A stretch of DNA of 64,000 nucleotides, from positions 1,136,466-1,200,465 of the forward strand of contig NZ_JH719395.1 in the NCBI RefSeq assembly GCF_000271845.1. Direction: 5' to 3'. The stretch's first letter is position 1, and each line of letters begins with the position of its first letter. Below are positions 63,874 through 64,000 of this stretch, piece after piece. Source of the stretch: Rhizobium leguminosarum bv. trifolii WSM2297. Its GTDB lineage: Bacteria; Pseudomonadota; Alphaproteobacteria; Rhizobiales; Rhizobiaceae. The notes under the pieces were generated by a model that was not told the DNA's origin, did not search any database, and saw only the letters and a list, made by a program, of their open reading frames with translations. Both the position numbers and the translations under genes were made by a program.

Positions 63874-64000
63874 CGGTCTCTCCTGTCGAATGACTCACGG
63901 CGCACAGAAGGCATTTGGCTTGTATCACCGATGTGTCGCAAGCCGTCGCCTTTTGAATGCGGATGTAGCTCCGGGCCGCGGAGATACAGTCTGATACAAT

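Overview
The window is GC-rich (about 60 %) DNA from an alphaproteobacterium. Gene content and intergenic repeats point to the Rhizobium etli / R. leguminosarum group: rhizobial palindromic repeats between genes, a RirA-type iron box, a SorC/ribose-type sugar cluster, and class I plus class II versions of both DAHP synthase and fumarase. Most of it looks like ordinary chromosome with housekeeping genes (nadE, gor, rpiA, gph, fumC, moaA, mobAB, a clpP paralogue, maiA). I saw no tRNA, rRNA, CRISPR array, transposase or integrase.

Layout. 1-1.8 kb: end of a chemotaxis receptor and a secreted Cache-like protein. 1.9-5.3 kb: class I DAHP synthase (aroG) behind what reads as an aromatic-amino-acid attenuator (24-codon leader with Phe-Tyr-Trp-Tyr, hairpin, terminator), then a low-GC segment with a lipoprotein gene, a cut-off membrane gene and a second copy of the aroG 3' end. 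5.3-13.6 kb: beta-propeller protein, nadE, DUF1003, VOC and GFA proteins, an ABC exporter and class II DAHP synthase. 13.8-26.4 kb: TadG-like protein, gor, acylphosphatase, DUF2059, rpiA, gph, L,D-transpeptidase, fumC, a VCBS-like protein and class I fumarase. 26.4-33 kb: two small membrane ORFs, a diguanylate cyclase, an FMN-binding protein, a divergent hydrolase/MarR pair with a palindromic operator, LtrA, DUF971 and moaA. 33.4-37.3 kb: a methyltransferase divergent from a siderophore-type ABC importer, with a TGA-N9-TCA box between them.

37.7-47.7 kb is a carbohydrate locus in two divergent arms. The minus arm encodes a split transketolase (N and C halves), an FGGY kinase and a SorC regulator. 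The plus arm encodes a ribose-type ABC importer (permease, binding protein, double ATPase), two short-chain dehydrogenases and, between them, a broken tpiA remnant. A 12-bp inverted repeat sits between the arms. The gene set suggests polyol or branched-sugar uptake, oxidation to a ketose, phosphorylation and transketolase cleavage to triose phosphates. The substrate cannot be read from sequence.

48-64 kb: SDR, DMT permease, mobA-mobB, a KaiC-like ATPase overlapping a PAS/histidine kinase/receiver protein, a LysR-cupin-aldo/keto reductase unit, a clpP paralogue, an ArsR-SRPBCC pair with a perfect operator, maiA with a coupled 50-codon ORF, an Ohr peroxidase, an OmpR/EnvZ-type pair and a Tat-exported epoxide-hydrolase-like enzyme.

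The strongest candidates for something not widely described are the aromatic attenuator on aroG, the mosaic duplication of the aroG end, the split-transketolase sugar locus, and the KaiC-kinase operon. Identifications are from reading the sequence only; no database search was possible.
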